Part shown: piece by piece, positions 34,039-43,299 of the stretch | Position numbering within the stretch: position 1 is the first letter of the stretch | Layout of the letters: each line of letters opens with the position of its first letter | The notes under the pieces: model-generated | The model's input: the letters and a program-made list of their open reading frames with translations, nothing else | The model's database searches: none | What the model was told of the DNA's origin: nothing | Assembly (NCBI RefSeq): GCF_016424485.1 | Contig: NZ_JAELUP010000020.1 | Span: 1-64,000 of the forward strand | From: Paenibacillus roseus | Lineage (GTDB): Bacteria > Bacillota > Bacilli > Paenibacillales > Paenibacillaceae | Length of the DNA stretch: 64,000 bases | Direction of reading: 5' to 3' | Translations under genes and position numbers: made by a program

Positions 34039-34695
34039 ATGGAATGCAACGTCGCCATCGTCATGATTCACGATTATTTAGACGACGAACTGCCAAGGGA
34101 AGATAAGATTAAGCTGAAAGAGCATATGAAAATCTGCCCAAGCTGCGAAAAGCGGTTTGAACAGTTACAGCGGACGGAAGCATTCACGCACACTGCCATG
34201 ATTAGCGGACTCTCAGAGAGCCGCGGTGACGGCAAAGGGCGTTCGGTACAGGCTGTAGCTGCTTTGACAAGTCGTATTATGCAGCAGATGCCGCCGGCTC
34301 GGAAAAGAAAGCCGGGTTTTGTGGATTGGGTGCGCAGGCATCCCGGACTTACGGCAGCAGCTGTTTTTTTGCTCGTCATGCTGACAAGCTTTTTTGTAAT
34401 GTGGGATCAAGGTACAGAATTAATTGTCAAGGGAGCTGGGGAAGACCTGCAGCGAATCATTATTGATGGCGATACAGTCATCGTCCCGCCGGGTGTCCAG
34501 ATTCACGGTGACTTGACAATTGAGAATGGAACAGCAGATATTCAAGGCGAAGTGATGGGCAATCTCACCGTTATTGACGGGTCTCTGAAAATGGCATCTA
34601 CAGCCAAAATCATTGGAGAAAACCGAGAAATTAATCAAGCGTTGGATTGGCTCTGGTACAAAGTGTCGAAGACAGTCAGCGGCTTGGCCTACTAA
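34039..34695 (+). CDS. rsiW: Anti-sigma-W factor RsiW
   Basis: A 218-residue single-pass membrane protein. ATG 34039 follows AAAGGA with a 9-bp gap; the frame is open upstream to a GTG at 33916, but the family N-terminus begins here. The zinc-binding anti-sigma domain (1-45) has HDYLDDEL and HMKICPSC. One membrane helix spans about residues 103-122, and the extracytoplasmic part carries a polymer-forming-like beta segment (VPPGVQIHGDLTIENGTADI). By analogy with Bacillus, it holds SigW at the membrane until regulated proteolysis releases it. A terminator follows. Confidence 0.88.
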   Translation: MECNVAIVMIHDYLDDELPREDKIKLKEHMKICPSCEKRFEQLQRTEAFTHTAMISGLSESRGDGKGRSVQAVAALTSRIMQQMPPARKRKPGFVDWVRRHPGLTAAAVFLLVMLTSFFVMWDQGTELIVKGAGEDLQRIIIDGDTVIVPPGVQIHGDLTIENGTADIQGEVMGNLTVIDGSLKMASTAKIIGENREINQALDWLWYKVSKTVSGLAY

Positions 34696-34701
34696 TGACA
34701 A

Positions 34702-34732
34702 TAGCCTCCCTGGTGACGGGGAGGTTTTTTTC
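34702..34732 (+). terminator. Terminator after rsiW
   Basis: CCTCCC (34705-34710) pairs with GGGGAGG, followed by seven T residues. Confidence 0.85.
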
Positions 34733-34774
34733 TGATAAAAGAACCAGCGCTTGAAAGATAGGAGGGAAAACGAA

Positions 34775-34904
34775 GGGGCAGAGGAATTCTGGAGAAACGA
34801 ACGTGCTCACCTTTAAAGCCCGATTCCCTCTGCAAAATGTCATACATGAAAGGAATCGGGCTTTAACAGCGATCGGAAGAATCCTCTGTCCCGCAGTGTT
34901 CCCC
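34775..34904 (+). repeat. Structured intergenic repeat, copy B, with nested hairpins
   Basis: A perfect 15-bp inverted repeat, TTAAAGCCCGATTCC (34813-34827) with GGAATCGGGCTTTAA (34852-34866), sits inside imperfect outer arms (GGGGCAGAGGAATTCT at 34775-34790 against AAGAATCCTCTGTCCC at 34878-34893). The 40 bp at 34864-34903 are 37/40 identical to copy A on the opposite strand. No ORF or T-run follows. It may be a mobile miniature repeat or a structured RNA element. Confidence 0.65.
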
Positions 34905-35072
34905 TTGCCAGAAAACAATCGTTGATTTTTTTTAAGCTTATTTAAAAAAGGAAATTAATAAAAGCTAATGTTGAAATAGAGGGTTTACGGACCTCTATCT
35001 AGAAGATAATAAGGTTAGGACGATAGTGAAAAAATATGGTGCGGCTCTGCAGGGTCGATAGGAGTTGGCTTT

Positions 35073-35909
35073 ATGAGCTATTTTACTGAGCTGACCTGGA
35101 TAGACTGGATCAAGGATATGATTGATATAGGTCTCGTCAGTTTTATTATATATAAATTATTTTTGCTTGTACGCGGCACCCGCGCTGTTCAGTTGCTGAA
35201 AGGTATTTTCGTACTCGCGGCAGCTTGGGCCATTAGCACGTGGTTTAATCTGTATACATTGAAATGGCTTATGAGCCAGATGTTCACCTTTGGTATTATT
35301 ACCGTAGTCCTCATTTTGTTTCAGCCGGAGGTACGGCGTGCGCTGGAGCAATTAGGACGGGGGAAACTGTTCGGGCGCTCGAATGGCGCTGATCCTCAGA
35401 TTAATGAGCAGATTAATCAATTAATTCAATCCTTGAATTACTTATCAGAGCGCAAGATTGGCGCTTTGATTGTATTTGAACGCCAGACGGGACTCAATGA
35501 ATACATAGAGTCCGGCATACGCATGGAATCCAACATCAGCTCGGAGCTGCTGATTAATCTGTTCATTCCGAATACGCCGCTGCACGATGGAGCGGTCATC
35601 ATCCGGGGGAGCCAGATTATGGCCGCGGCCTGTTATTTGCCGTTATCTGAGAATCCTTTTATTAGCAAGGAGCTGGGTACGCGCCATAGGGCTGCGATCG
35701 GAATCAGTGAGGTTTGTGACGCGATTTCCGTTGTTGTGTCGGAGGAGACGGGGCAGATTTCGCTGGCAGTAGGCGGAATGGTCGTCAGGGGTATCAAGCA
35801 GGAATCGCTCATCTCCAAATTGTTTGAGGAATTGTCTCCGAAATCAAATCCGAACAAAGCACAGTCGAAAGCGGCCTTCTGGAAGAGAAAGGGGGGGCAG
35901 AATGGATAA
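35073..35909 (+). CDS. cdaA: Diadenylate cyclase CdaA
   Basis: A 278-residue membrane enzyme making cyclic di-AMP from two ATP. Three N-terminal helices (about 15-35, 40-58 and 65-85) precede the DAC domain. The catalytic motif is LHDGAVII (Asp172-Gly-Ala) and the second is GTRHRAAIG (about 200-208). It is first in the conserved order cdaA-cdaR-glmM, overlapping cdaR by 8 bp. Cyclic di-AMP from CdaA ties potassium and osmotic control to cell-wall synthesis, and GlmM is a known CdaA partner and inhibitor in Firmicutes. Confidence 0.96.
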   Translation: MSYFTELTWIDWIKDMIDIGLVSFIIYKLFLLVRGTRAVQLLKGIFVLAAAWAISTWFNLYTLKWLMSQMFTFGIITVVLILFQPEVRRALEQLGRGKLFGRSNGADPQINEQINQLIQSLNYLSERKIGALIVFERQTGLNEYIESGIRMESNISSELLINLFIPNTPLHDGAVIIRGSQIMAAACYLPLSENPFISKELGTRHRAAIGISEVCDAISVVVSEETGQISLAVGGMVVRGIKQESLISKLFEELSPKSNPNKAQSKAAFWKRKGGQNG

Positions 35910-37323
35910 ATGGCTCAATAACCCCAACATACTTAAGGTCGTTTCGGTCGCGCTTGCGATTTTGCTTTGGGCAACCGTTCATTTCGAGCCTCAAACCCCC
36001 GGCGCAGTTACGAATACAATGGATACGAAGGAGTATGGCGCCATTAAGGTGCAAGTAGAAGGACTGGATGCATCCAAGCATGATTTGCGATTACTTGAGC
36101 CAAGCGTTGTGCGTATTATGGCAAAAGGATCATTTTCGGATCTGCTGTCTGCCTCTGAGGATGACTATAAGGTTTATGTAGATGTAAGTGGAATCAAGGA
36201 TGGTCATCATATTTTGCCGCTCAAGGTGAGTGGACCCAAACGCGTCGAAATCATTGAGCTTTCGCCTGCACGAGTATCCGTACAGCTTGAGCCGCTGGAG
36301 ACTCGGACATTTGAAGTTCAGGTGACAACGAAAGGAACGCCGGCCAATGATTACAAGGCTGGCCCTCCGATTGTCAGACCGGGCAATAGGGTACAGGTCA
36401 CGTTGCCTACAGATTATATGGAGCAGGTCGGTGCTGTGAGAGCGTCGGTATCCATTGACAAAGAGGAAAACAACGTCACGGAGAAGCGAGCAAAACTTGT
36501 CGTTTATGACAAATCGGGTATGGAAATTCCGAAAGCGATTGTCCAGCCGTCAACCGTTGAGGTTGAGGTACCGATCAATAAGCCTGCGAAGCAGCTGCCG
36601 CTGCGGATTAGCTATACCGGTTCATTGTCAAACGGATTGAGTTTGGTGTCGGTGCAGCCGCAGGTGGATAAGGTGACAATCTATGGACCACAGGCAGAGC
36701 TTAATAAATACGATCATTTCGATAATATTGTCGTAAACCTGTCTTCGATTAAGGAAAGCGGCACGTTAACGTTGGAATTGAAGCCAATGAGCGGGATCGC
36801 GTCGGTCAGCCCGGATAAGATCACGTTGAATATTGAAGTGACGCCCTATGAGAAAAGGACATTGCCGCAAATACCAATCGAAGTCACAGGACTGTCCGAT
36901 GGGCTGGAGAGCCGATTCATTACCCCGGAGGAAGGCCGGACAGACATACATGTGAGGGGCGCACCGAGTAATCTGGCCGAAATTGGGGCCAATGACTTCA
37001 AGCTTGTAGCCGATCTAAGCGGCCTTGCTCCAGGGAGGCATACGGTCTCGATTGAAGTCAGTCTACCGGCATTCGTAGAGCTAACCGATTCGAAGCTGAC
37101 AGCAGTTGTTGAGATCATCGAGAGCAAGCAGACGGGTGGCCCGATCATAGAGGAGCAGGAGGAACCTACAGGCAGCAATCCTGAAGAGAGTCCCCGCGAC
37201 AACGGCAGCAATACCGGGTCGGGGACACATCCGGGCAATCAGGGAAATCAGGAAGGAAGCGAGCCTGATACGGGTTCAAATTCAAATAGCTCCGATAATG
37301 GCAAGAAGCATTCAGGTGGATAA
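35902..37323 (+). CDS. cdaR: CdaA regulator CdaR (YbbR-domain protein)
   Basis: A 473-residue exported, membrane-anchored protein. ATG 35902 follows GGGGGGG and overlaps the end of cdaA. One N-terminal helix (about 10-25) anchors four YbbR domains (about 45-400), each with a pattern like VxVxLEPLETRTF and PIEVTGL. A low-complexity tail rich in Gly, Ser, Asn and acidic residues (about 405-473) ends in KKHSGG. CdaR modulates CdaA across the membrane. The disordered tail may contact the wall. Confidence 0.93.
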   Translation: MDKWLNNPNILKVVSVALAILLWATVHFEPQTPGAVTNTMDTKEYGAIKVQVEGLDASKHDLRLLEPSVVRIMAKGSFSDLLSASEDDYKVYVDVSGIKDGHHILPLKVSGPKRVEIIELSPARVSVQLEPLETRTFEVQVTTKGTPANDYKAGPPIVRPGNRVQVTLPTDYMEQVGAVRASVSIDKEENNVTEKRAKLVVYDKSGMEIPKAIVQPSTVEVEVPINKPAKQLPLRISYTGSLSNGLSLVSVQPQVDKVTIYGPQAELNKYDHFDNIVVNLSSIKESGTLTLELKPMSGIASVSPDKITLNIEVTPYEKRTLPQIPIEVTGLSDGLESRFITPEEGRTDIHVRGAPSNLAEIGANDFKLVADLSGLAPGRHTVSIEVSLPAFVELTDSKLTAVVEIIESKQTGGPIIEEQEEPTGSNPEESPRDNGSNTGSGTHPGNQGNQEGSEPDTGSNSNSSDNGKKHSGG

Positions 37324-37427
37324 ATCATTGTCATCAGCTTATAAATAGATAAAAAAGAATGATGGCGCTTTGGCAAGTTGCTTGCCTGCAATTATATATT
37401 ACTGAAGATTAAAGGGGATAATCGCAT

Positions 37428-38768
37428 ATGGGGAAGTATTTTGGAACTGATGGGGTTAGAGGAGTCGCCAACCGTGAGCTTACGCCGGAGTTGGCTTATA
37501 AAATCGGACGCTGCGGCGGATATGTGCTTGCAGGTCAAGTCGAGAAGCCTAAGGTCGTTATTGGACTGGATACGCGGATATCCGGCCCAATGCTGGAGGC
37601 GGCGTTGATCGCGGGACTTCTGTCCATCGGAGCCAGTGTAATCCGTCTTGGAGTCGTATCAACACCTGCCGTAGCTTATTTGACGCGTACGTTGGGTGCA
37701 GATGCGGGGGTCATGATTTCGGCATCACATAACCCTGTTGAGGATAATGGTATCAAGTTTTTCGCTGGAGACGGCTTCAAGCTGTCCGATGATACGGAGC
37801 TTGAAATTGAGCGTCTGATGGATGCTGACCAGGATGAGCTGCCGCGCCCCGAGGGAAGCGGAATCGGAACGGTTACGGTATTGGAGGACGCGAAGGCGCG
37901 TTACATCAGCTTCTTGAAGACGACGGTCAAAAATAGCTTCTCCGGCTTGAAAGTTGCACTGGATTGCGCGCATGGGGCAGCTTATGAACTGGCGCCTGCC
38001 GTATTCCGCGAGCTTGGAGCAGAGGTTGTTACAGTTGGAGCAGAGCCAAACGGCTTGAACATCAACGATGGCGTCGGGTCCACGCATCCGGAATTTTTGC
38101 GCGAGCAGGTGCTGTTGCATAAGGCTGATCTTGGTCTGTCTTTTGATGGCGATGCGGACCGCCTGATTGCAATTGATGAAGCGGGCGAAGAGGTCGACGG
38201 CGACTTTATTTTAACGATTTGCGGCGATGCCATGAAGCGCGCCGGTACATTGAAGGATGATACAATTGTTACAACCGTAATGGCCAATATCGGCTTCTTC
38301 AAAGGGACGGAGAAGATTGGTCTGAAATCAGCACAGACCGCAGTTGGGGACCGTTATGTCATGGAAGAGATGCGCCGCGGCGGTTACAATCTGGGCGGAG
38401 AACAGTCCGGGCATGTTATTTTCCTTGATTATAATACAACGGGTGACGGCATTCTGACGGCGCTGCAACTGGTAGACACGCTAGTCGCGTCTGGCAGCAA
38501 GCTTGGTCAGGCGAAGCAGTTGATGAGAAAATTTCCACAGGTGCTGGTGAATGTCCGTGTAGCAGACAAGAGCCTTTATGCCGGAAATGAAGCTATTGGC
38601 GCTGCTGTGGCAGCAGTCGAACAGGAGCTTGGCGATAATGGCCGTGTGCTTGTACGCCCGTCTGGTACGGAATCCTTGATCCGGGTTATGGCTGAGGGGC
38701 CAGATAAAGATCTTGTTCAGCGCTATGTTGATCAGATTGTTGAAGTTGTAAAGGCGGAGCTCGGATAA
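37428..38768 (+). CDS. glmM: Phosphoglucosamine mutase GlmM
   Basis: A 446-residue cytoplasmic enzyme converting glucosamine-6-phosphate to glucosamine-1-phosphate for UDP-GlcNAc and peptidoglycan. ATG 37428 follows AAGGGGATAATCGCAT. The phosphoserine loop is [13 protein letters not shown] (Ser100), the metal loop is DGDADR, the sugar loop is GGEQSGH, and the phosphate loop is RPSGTES. It is complete and follows cdaR by 104 bp, with glmS about 0.8 kb further on, so both enzymes of the pathway are neighbours. Confidence 0.97.
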   Translation: MGKYFGTDGVRGVANRELTPELAYKIGRCGGYVLAGQVEKPKVVIGLDTRISGPMLEAALIAGLLSIGASVIRLGVVSTPAVAYLTRTLGADAGVMISASHNPVEDNGIKFFAGDGFKLSDDTELEIERLMDADQDELPRPEGSGIGTVTVLEDAKARYISFLKTTVKNSFSGLKVALDCAHGAAYELAPAVFRELGAEVVTVGAEPNGLNINDGVGSTHPEFLREQVLLHKADLGLSFDGDADRLIAIDEAGEEVDGDFILTICGDAMKRAGTLKDDTIVTTVMANIGFFKGTEKIGLKSAQTAVGDRYVMEEMRRGGYNLGGEQSGHVIFLDYNTTGDGILTALQLVDTLVASGSKLGQAKQLMRKFPQVLVNVRVADKSLYAGNEAIGAAVAAVEQELGDNGRVLVRPSGTESLIRVMAEGPDKDLVQRYVDQIVEVVKAELG

Positions 38769-38811
38769 ACCGTCTCTTATAACGACGAACTGTCCTTTTC
38801 ATGTCCAGCCA

Positions 38812-38905
38812 GAGGCCTAATCATTACATTGCGTGAGGATTGATCAGGGGTTTGGCTGGGCTCTAACCGGACCGGAAGAATTCTCTGATCCTCAACGTTT
38901 TTCCC
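38812..38905 (+). repeat. Structured intergenic repeat, copy C (degenerate)
   Basis: A hairpin with arms starting CCAGCC and ending GGCTGG (about 38814-38860) is followed by TAACCGGACCGGAAGAATTC and CTCTGATCC to 38905. It repeats the layout of copy B (hairpin, then the 40-bp unit), though at clearly lower identity. Confidence 0.45.
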
Positions 38906-38979
38906 AACTGAGAATAAAGGGCAGATATCGGTTTTGAACCTTTAATAGGCCTTTAATGGGAATAAATTTTAGTATGTAG

Positions 38980-39008
38980 TTGCAACTCTGTATGAAAATG
39001 AATATGAT
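38980..39008 (+). promoter_or_regulatory. glmS promoter
   Basis: TTGCAA (38980-38985), a 17-bp spacer and TATGAT (39003-39008) place the transcription start about 45 nt before the ribozyme cleavage site. Confidence 0.65.
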
Positions 39009-39060
39009 AAGTAGTATGATTCCAGAAGGAAAGGCAGGGTCGAGGTCAGATAGCAATACA

Positions 39061-39222
39061 AGCGCCAGAGCTTGCGCGGAAATCGCCACGGAAAGGATTT
39101 CAGGCAAGCTGACGAGGTGAGGGTGTTCGGATTTATTCGGCGGGGACCCTTCGGTTATTCATCCAGACCGTAAGTCGAAACGCAAAACGACCGGGTAACT
39201 GGTCGGACAAAGGTTCGGCAGG
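39061..39222 (+). ncRNA. glmS ribozyme/riboswitch
   Basis: The conserved core is readable: AGCGCCAGAGCTTG at the 5' end (self-cleavage expected between A39061 and G39062), then GACGAGG, GAGGGT, TTCGGCGG, GACCCTTCGG and the closing GGTCGGACAAAGG near 39202-39213. Glucosamine-6-phosphate acts as cofactor for cleavage, which leads to decay of glmS mRNA. It lies about 370 nt upstream of the glmS start, farther than in Bacillus subtilis. Confidence 0.93.
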
Positions 39223-39592
39223 ATGCTAAAAAGTTGAACGAATGCATGTAAGGCGGAACTTATTGAATTTTTCATATATGGATTAAACATTGGTGTTTCA
39301 TTGTGAAGCGGCGTCCATTCTCTTCGGGAGAGGTCTATTTTCTCATGGAGTTTTATCCTCTGAGGGGGGACTATGTGCAAGGATGGATTCGCAGCCCAAA
39401 TTCATATTATCAGTAAAGGCTTACGCATGGACTGATCTTCCAGCGGGGAAGACAGATGCGGGCTTATGCGTTCACGGTGCCGATCTCATCGGCTAATGGG
39501 GACGTAACAACAAAATACTGCCTCTGGCCGCATGAGCTCAGGCATCCGTAGACGTTTTTACAAAAATAAACGTTACGGAGGTCTATATAAAT
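39223..39592 (+). other. Leader between the glmS ribozyme and glmS
   Basis: About 370 nt without a supportable gene. Short frames here lack ribosome sites. ACGGAGG about 10 bp before 39593 is the glmS ribosome site. Confidence 0.5.
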
Positions 39593-41425
39593 ATGTGTGG
39601 AATTGTTGGATATATTGGAATGAGAGATTCGCAGGGTATTTTGGTGGAGGGTCTTAAGAAGCTGGAGTACCGTGGCTATGATTCGGCAGGGATTGCAGTA
39701 TTTACCGATAAAGGTCTGGAGATTAGCAAATCCAAGGGCCGTCTGGCTATTCTTGAGGAGAAGTTGCAAGGGCAGCCGTTGCAAGGTTCGGTTGGGATCG
39801 GGCATACACGCTGGGCGACTCATGGCAAGCCATCGGATGTGAACTCCCATCCGCATACGGATAATTCAACGAAATTCTCTGTTGTGCATAACGGAATTAT
39901 TGAAAACTACCTGGAGCTGCGTGAAGAACTGAGTCTGGAGGGACGGCATTTTGTATCGGAGACGGATACAGAGGTTATCTCCCACCTGATCGCTTCTGAA
40001 TACGATGGAGATATTGTAAAAGCCGTTCAACGCGCGGTAAAAAGAATGCGCGGCGCATTCGCGCTTGGTGTGTTGACTGAATATGAACCAGATCGTCTTA
40101 TTGCTGTTCGTTACGCAAGCCCGCTTGTCATCGGACTTGGCGAAGGCGAGAACTTTATCGGCTCGGACATTCCGGCGATTCTGGAACATACGCGCAATGT
40201 ATATATTCTGGACGACGGCGAAATGGCGATTTTGACACGTGATGGCGTTGAATTGCTGTCGATTCAGGGCGAAAATATTTCCAAGGAAATATTCCATGTC
40301 GATTGGGATTTGATTACGGCGGAAAAAGCCGGATTTGACCATTTTATGCTCAAGGAAATTTACGAGCAGCCGAAGGCTTATCGTGAAACGATGTTGGGCC
40401 GTATCTCCGAGGATGGCAAGTCCGTGCAACTGAAGGAAATCGGCATGACTGTGGAGCAGCTCAAAGCGATTCGCAAAATTCACATTGTGGCATGCGGAAC
40501 AGCCTACCATGCGGGTCTGGTTGGCAAGACGGTAATTGAGCAATTGGCTCGCATTCCGGTTGAGACGGATGTCGCTTCCGAGTACCGTTACCGCAACCCG
40601 ATTATTACCGAAGACACGCTCGTAATTGTAGTCAGTCAATCCGGCGAGACAGCGGATACGCTCGCTGCATTGCGTGAAGCGAAGCGCTGCGGAGCAAGAG
40701 TATGGGCGATTACGAATGTCGTGGGCAGCTCGGTTGCCCGTGAAGCGGATGATGTGGTCACGACTTGGGCCGGTCCCGAGATTGCAGTAGCTTCTACAAA
40801 GGCCTATTCTTCTCAGCTTATTGCTTTCTATATGGTGGGATTGTATCTGGCACAATCGCTGGAAACACGCGATCAGGCGTTTATCAGCAGCATTGCGCAA
40901 GAAATGCTGACCTTGCCGGAGAAGGTAGAGACCTTGCTGGAGCAGGCGCAGACTGTGAAGCAAATTGCCGAGTCGATTGCCAAGCACAGCAACTTGTTCT
41001 TCATCGGACGCGGACTCGATTTTGCGGTGGCACAGGAAGGTTCATTGAAATTGAAGGAAATTTCATACATTCACTCCGAAGCCTATGCTGCCGGTGAACT
41101 TAAGCATGGTACGCTTGCTCTGATTGAAGAGGGCACGCCTGTTATTGCGCTCGTAACGCAAGAAGAGCTGTATGAGAAGACGCTTAGCAATATTAAGGAA
41201 GTAAAGGCGCGCGGCGCACATGTGCTGGGGGTAACGAATAACAGCAATGAGGGCGAGGTAGCGAAGTCGGTTGACGAGCTGTTCGCGATTCCGAACACGC
41301 TGCCGCTGCTCACACCGGCCCTGTCCGTGATCCCGCTGCAGTTGCTCTCCTACTACGCTTCCCTGGCCCTCGGCCATGACGTGGATAAGCCGCGGAATTT
41401 GGCGAAGAGTGTGACGGTGGAGTAA
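39593..41425 (+). CDS. glmS: Glutamine-fructose-6-phosphate aminotransferase GlmS
   Basis: A 610-residue enzyme making glucosamine-6-phosphate, the first step of amino-sugar and cell-wall synthesis. The glutaminase half starts MCGIVGYIG with catalytic Cys2; GHTRWATHG and HNGIIENY follow. Two SIS domains (about 280-600) contain CGTAYHAG, SQSGETADT and STKAYSSQ, and the C-terminus reads DKPRNLAKSVTVE. That end is the classical recognition site for Tn7-type transposition, and transposon-end-like repeats lie about 90-150 bp downstream. Regulated by the upstream ribozyme. Confidence 0.97.
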   Translation: MCGIVGYIGMRDSQGILVEGLKKLEYRGYDSAGIAVFTDKGLEISKSKGRLAILEEKLQGQPLQGSVGIGHTRWATHGKPSDVNSHPHTDNSTKFSVVHNGIIENYLELREELSLEGRHFVSETDTEVISHLIASEYDGDIVKAVQRAVKRMRGAFALGVLTEYEPDRLIAVRYASPLVIGLGEGENFIGSDIPAILEHTRNVYILDDGEMAILTRDGVELLSIQGENISKEIFHVDWDLITAEKAGFDHFMLKEIYEQPKAYRETMLGRISEDGKSVQLKEIGMTVEQLKAIRKIHIVACGTAYHAGLVGKTVIEQLARIPVETDVASEYRYRNPIITEDTLVIVVSQSGETADTLAALREAKRCGARVWAITNVVGSSVAREADDVVTTWAGPEIAVASTKAYSSQLIAFYMVGLYLAQSLETRDQAFISSIAQEMLTLPEKVETLLEQAQTVKQIAESIAKHSNLFFIGRGLDFAVAQEGSLKLKEISYIHSEAYAAGELKHGTLALIEEGTPVIALVTQEELYEKTLSNIKEVKARGAHVLGVTNNSNEGEVAKSVDELFAIPNTLPLLTPALSVIPLQLLSYYASLALGHDVDKPRNLAKSVTVE

Positions 41426-41510
41426 TAGGAGTTGTTTAAAAACCAAGAAACTTGGGGTAGATACCAATACCGTCATCAAGTTCGCAAGACATGAAGCGGC
41501 AAAGGAGATC

Positions 41511-41580
41511 AGTTGTCATAAAACTAGTTGTCCCAGTATAAAAAAGTCGTGAACCAGTAAAAGATGTCGTGAACCGAAAT
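41511..41580 (+). repeat. Four degenerate repeats behind glmS, possible Tn7/Tn5053-like transposon end
   Basis: Units share a GTC(A/G)T(A/G)AA(A/C)C..AGT core: GTCATAAAACTAGT (41515), GTCCCAGTATAAAA (41530, apparently missing five bases), GTCGTGAACCAGTAAAA (41546) and GTCGTGAACCGAAATG (41566). Multiple short direct repeats of this kind form the transposase-binding ends of Tn7-, Tn5053- and IS21-like elements. The place, about 90 bp past the glmS stop, is where Tn7 relatives insert. No transposase of that type is present. Confidence 0.4.
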
Positions 41581-41607
41581 GCAAGATGAATGATTTTCAG
41601 CATCTAG

Positions 41608-41645
41608 AAGGGAGCCCGAGGGATAAATTCGTGGCTCCCTTTAAA
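41608..41645 (+). terminator. Terminator downstream of glmS
   Basis: AAGGGAGCC (41608-41616) pairs with GGCTCCCTT (41633-41641), followed by a short T/A run. It may work in both directions. Confidence 0.7.
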
Positions 41646-41745
41646 AATGCCAAAAAACAATATACATACTACATGATTGGTGGTGAAAAAGTTGAATGAC
41701 ATTGGCCATAAAATAAAATGTATCCGTAAAGAAAACAATTTAAAA

Positions 41746-43075
41746 TTATAAATGAGCAAATCCGCTTCCAGTAAACTGTAAAGTCAAAAAGAATAGAGAC
41801 AAAGCGATCTCCTTGTGGTAAAAAATAGTCACCACAACGCATTTTTACACGAAGGAGAACTTGCTATGTCTCATACCGCCATCGTACCCGATTATACCAC
41901 GCTTCGCAACTATTTGTTGCATCACCGGCTGCCGCTTTATTATTCCAAGCCGGTTTTGGCACATATCGAGACGTATATGGCTGCCGCGACCGCGAAAGGA
42001 TTTCGCGGCAAAGTCGTGGACCTGGCGGAATACAGCGATTGCCACCGGACGACGCTCGGCCATTTCCTGGCCGAGGGCAAGTGGGACGAAGGCGTGCTGC
42101 AAACCAAAGTGAAGACCGAATCCCTTCGCCAAGTGGTGCAAGCTTCGAAACGGACAGCGGAGCCGCTGTTCGTCATCCACGATGATACGATTGCTCAGAA
42201 GACCAAGCCTTCGTCACAGGCTGAGACTCCCATGGCACTCACCGGTTTTCATCATTCGCATCTGCTTGGCAAGGTCGTGTGGGGCCACCAGGTTCACTCA
42301 TCCATTCCATTGATCTCTACGACAAAACGAAGACCAGGCCCGATGGTACAGTCTATACGAAAATCGACCGTGTTTGCGACATGGCAGCGACGTTGCCGCT
42401 TCCGCCCTATAGGGGGTACGTGTTGGTCGATTCCTGGTTTACCTGCGCTCGTGTCATCGATAGCTACGCGGCGGCGGGTTATCACCTAATCGGGGCCTTG
42501 AAGGCCAATCGAATTCTCTACCCACAAGGCATCCGCACCTCCATTCAGAATTTTGCTGCCCACATTCGGAAGGAAGACGTTCGCCTTGTGACCGTGATGG
42601 ACGTATCGCTACGAAGGCGCGTTGAACGAAATCGACAATGCCGTTGTCCTGCTGTGCTGGCCGGAGCAGGCGTTCGGGGAGCCAAAAGCACTGCGCGCGT
42701 TCCTGTGTACCGATGTTTCCTTAGGGACGGAAACCATTTAGGCTTACTATGCTAAACGATGGCCGATTGAGGTCTTTTTCTGCCAGTCCAAGCACAGCCT
42801 GGGATTTGAGACGTATCAGGTTCGTTCGGCCACAGCCTTTATTCGCCTTTGGGCGCTGCTTGCGTTTACCCATTTGTACTGCACGACCGGCTTGGAACAA
42901 CCTCGTTCGTTCGGTGACGGCTTGCGTCTTGTCCGAAAGCAAGTCCAACAGGACCGATTTCGAGCCATTTATGAATGTGGACGAACCGGTGTCCCCTTTC
43001 TTGCCGTTTGTGAGCAGTTCAAACTGGCCTAAGGGGCATCTGTCATTTTTTGTATCCGTTTTTGCTCATTTATAA
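41746..43075 (+). mobile_element. Decayed IS4-type insertion sequence
   Basis: A 15-bp perfect inverted repeat, TTATAAATGAGCAAA at 41746-41760 and its complement at 43061-43075, bounds a 1.33-kb element that contains a broken DDE transposase. Outside these repeats the two halves of an XRE regulator continue. No clear target duplication was seen. Confidence 0.75.
41866..43032 (+). pseudogene. IS4-family transposase, frameshifted
   Basis: The first frame (from ATG 41866) includes FVIHDDTIAQKTKPSSQ and GKVVWGHQV. It shifts near 42290 into a frame with YVLVDSWFTCARVIDSYAAA (catalytic Asp region). It shifts again near 42605 to YEGALNEIDNAVVLLCWPEQ, meets a TAG at 42738-42740, and continues as YYAKRWPIEVFFCQSKHSLG with the Y-R-E-K signature, ending at 43032. 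At least two frameshifts and one nonsense codon make it inactive. Confidence 0.85.
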
Positions 43076-43257
43076 ATGTTAACTTAAATTGGCTGTTAAC
43101 CGGTGTCGCTGCAGAAGATGGGACGACTTATGAAGATGAATTCGAGAAAAGGTTGATTGAAGTTTTTAGAAATCTTGATGATTATGATAAGAAGGAAATA
43201 ATTGAGTTTATAAAATTGAAAAACCCTGTCCCCTTAACTCTGGCTTTTTCTCACAAA

Positions 43258-43299
43258 TACCGCATGAGAGTGTAACAACTCCATGCGGTTTCTTTTTGC
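43258..43299 (+). terminator. Terminator at the end of the XRE remnant
   Basis: ACCGCATG (43259-43266) pairs with CATGCGGT (43282-43289), followed by TTCTTTTT. Confidence 0.8.

Larger units (their letters stand above)
41683..43275 (+). pseudogene. XRE-family regulator split by an IS4-type element
   Basis: An N-terminal fragment (41683-41748) reads VKKLNDIGHKIKCIRKENNL, typical of the first helix of a phage-repressor-like HTH. A C-terminal fragment (43081-43275) resumes with NLNWLLTGVAAEDGTTYEDE and runs 64 codons to a stop. The two flank the insertion element. About 35-45 residues of the HTH are missing between them, so the insertion was accompanied by a deletion, or the fragments come from two paralogues. 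Confidence 0.6.

Noticed and set aside
39866-40987. Minus-strand 373-codon frame inside glmS
   Set aside because: It mirrors a strongly conserved gene on the other strand; no ribosome site and no recognisable domain.
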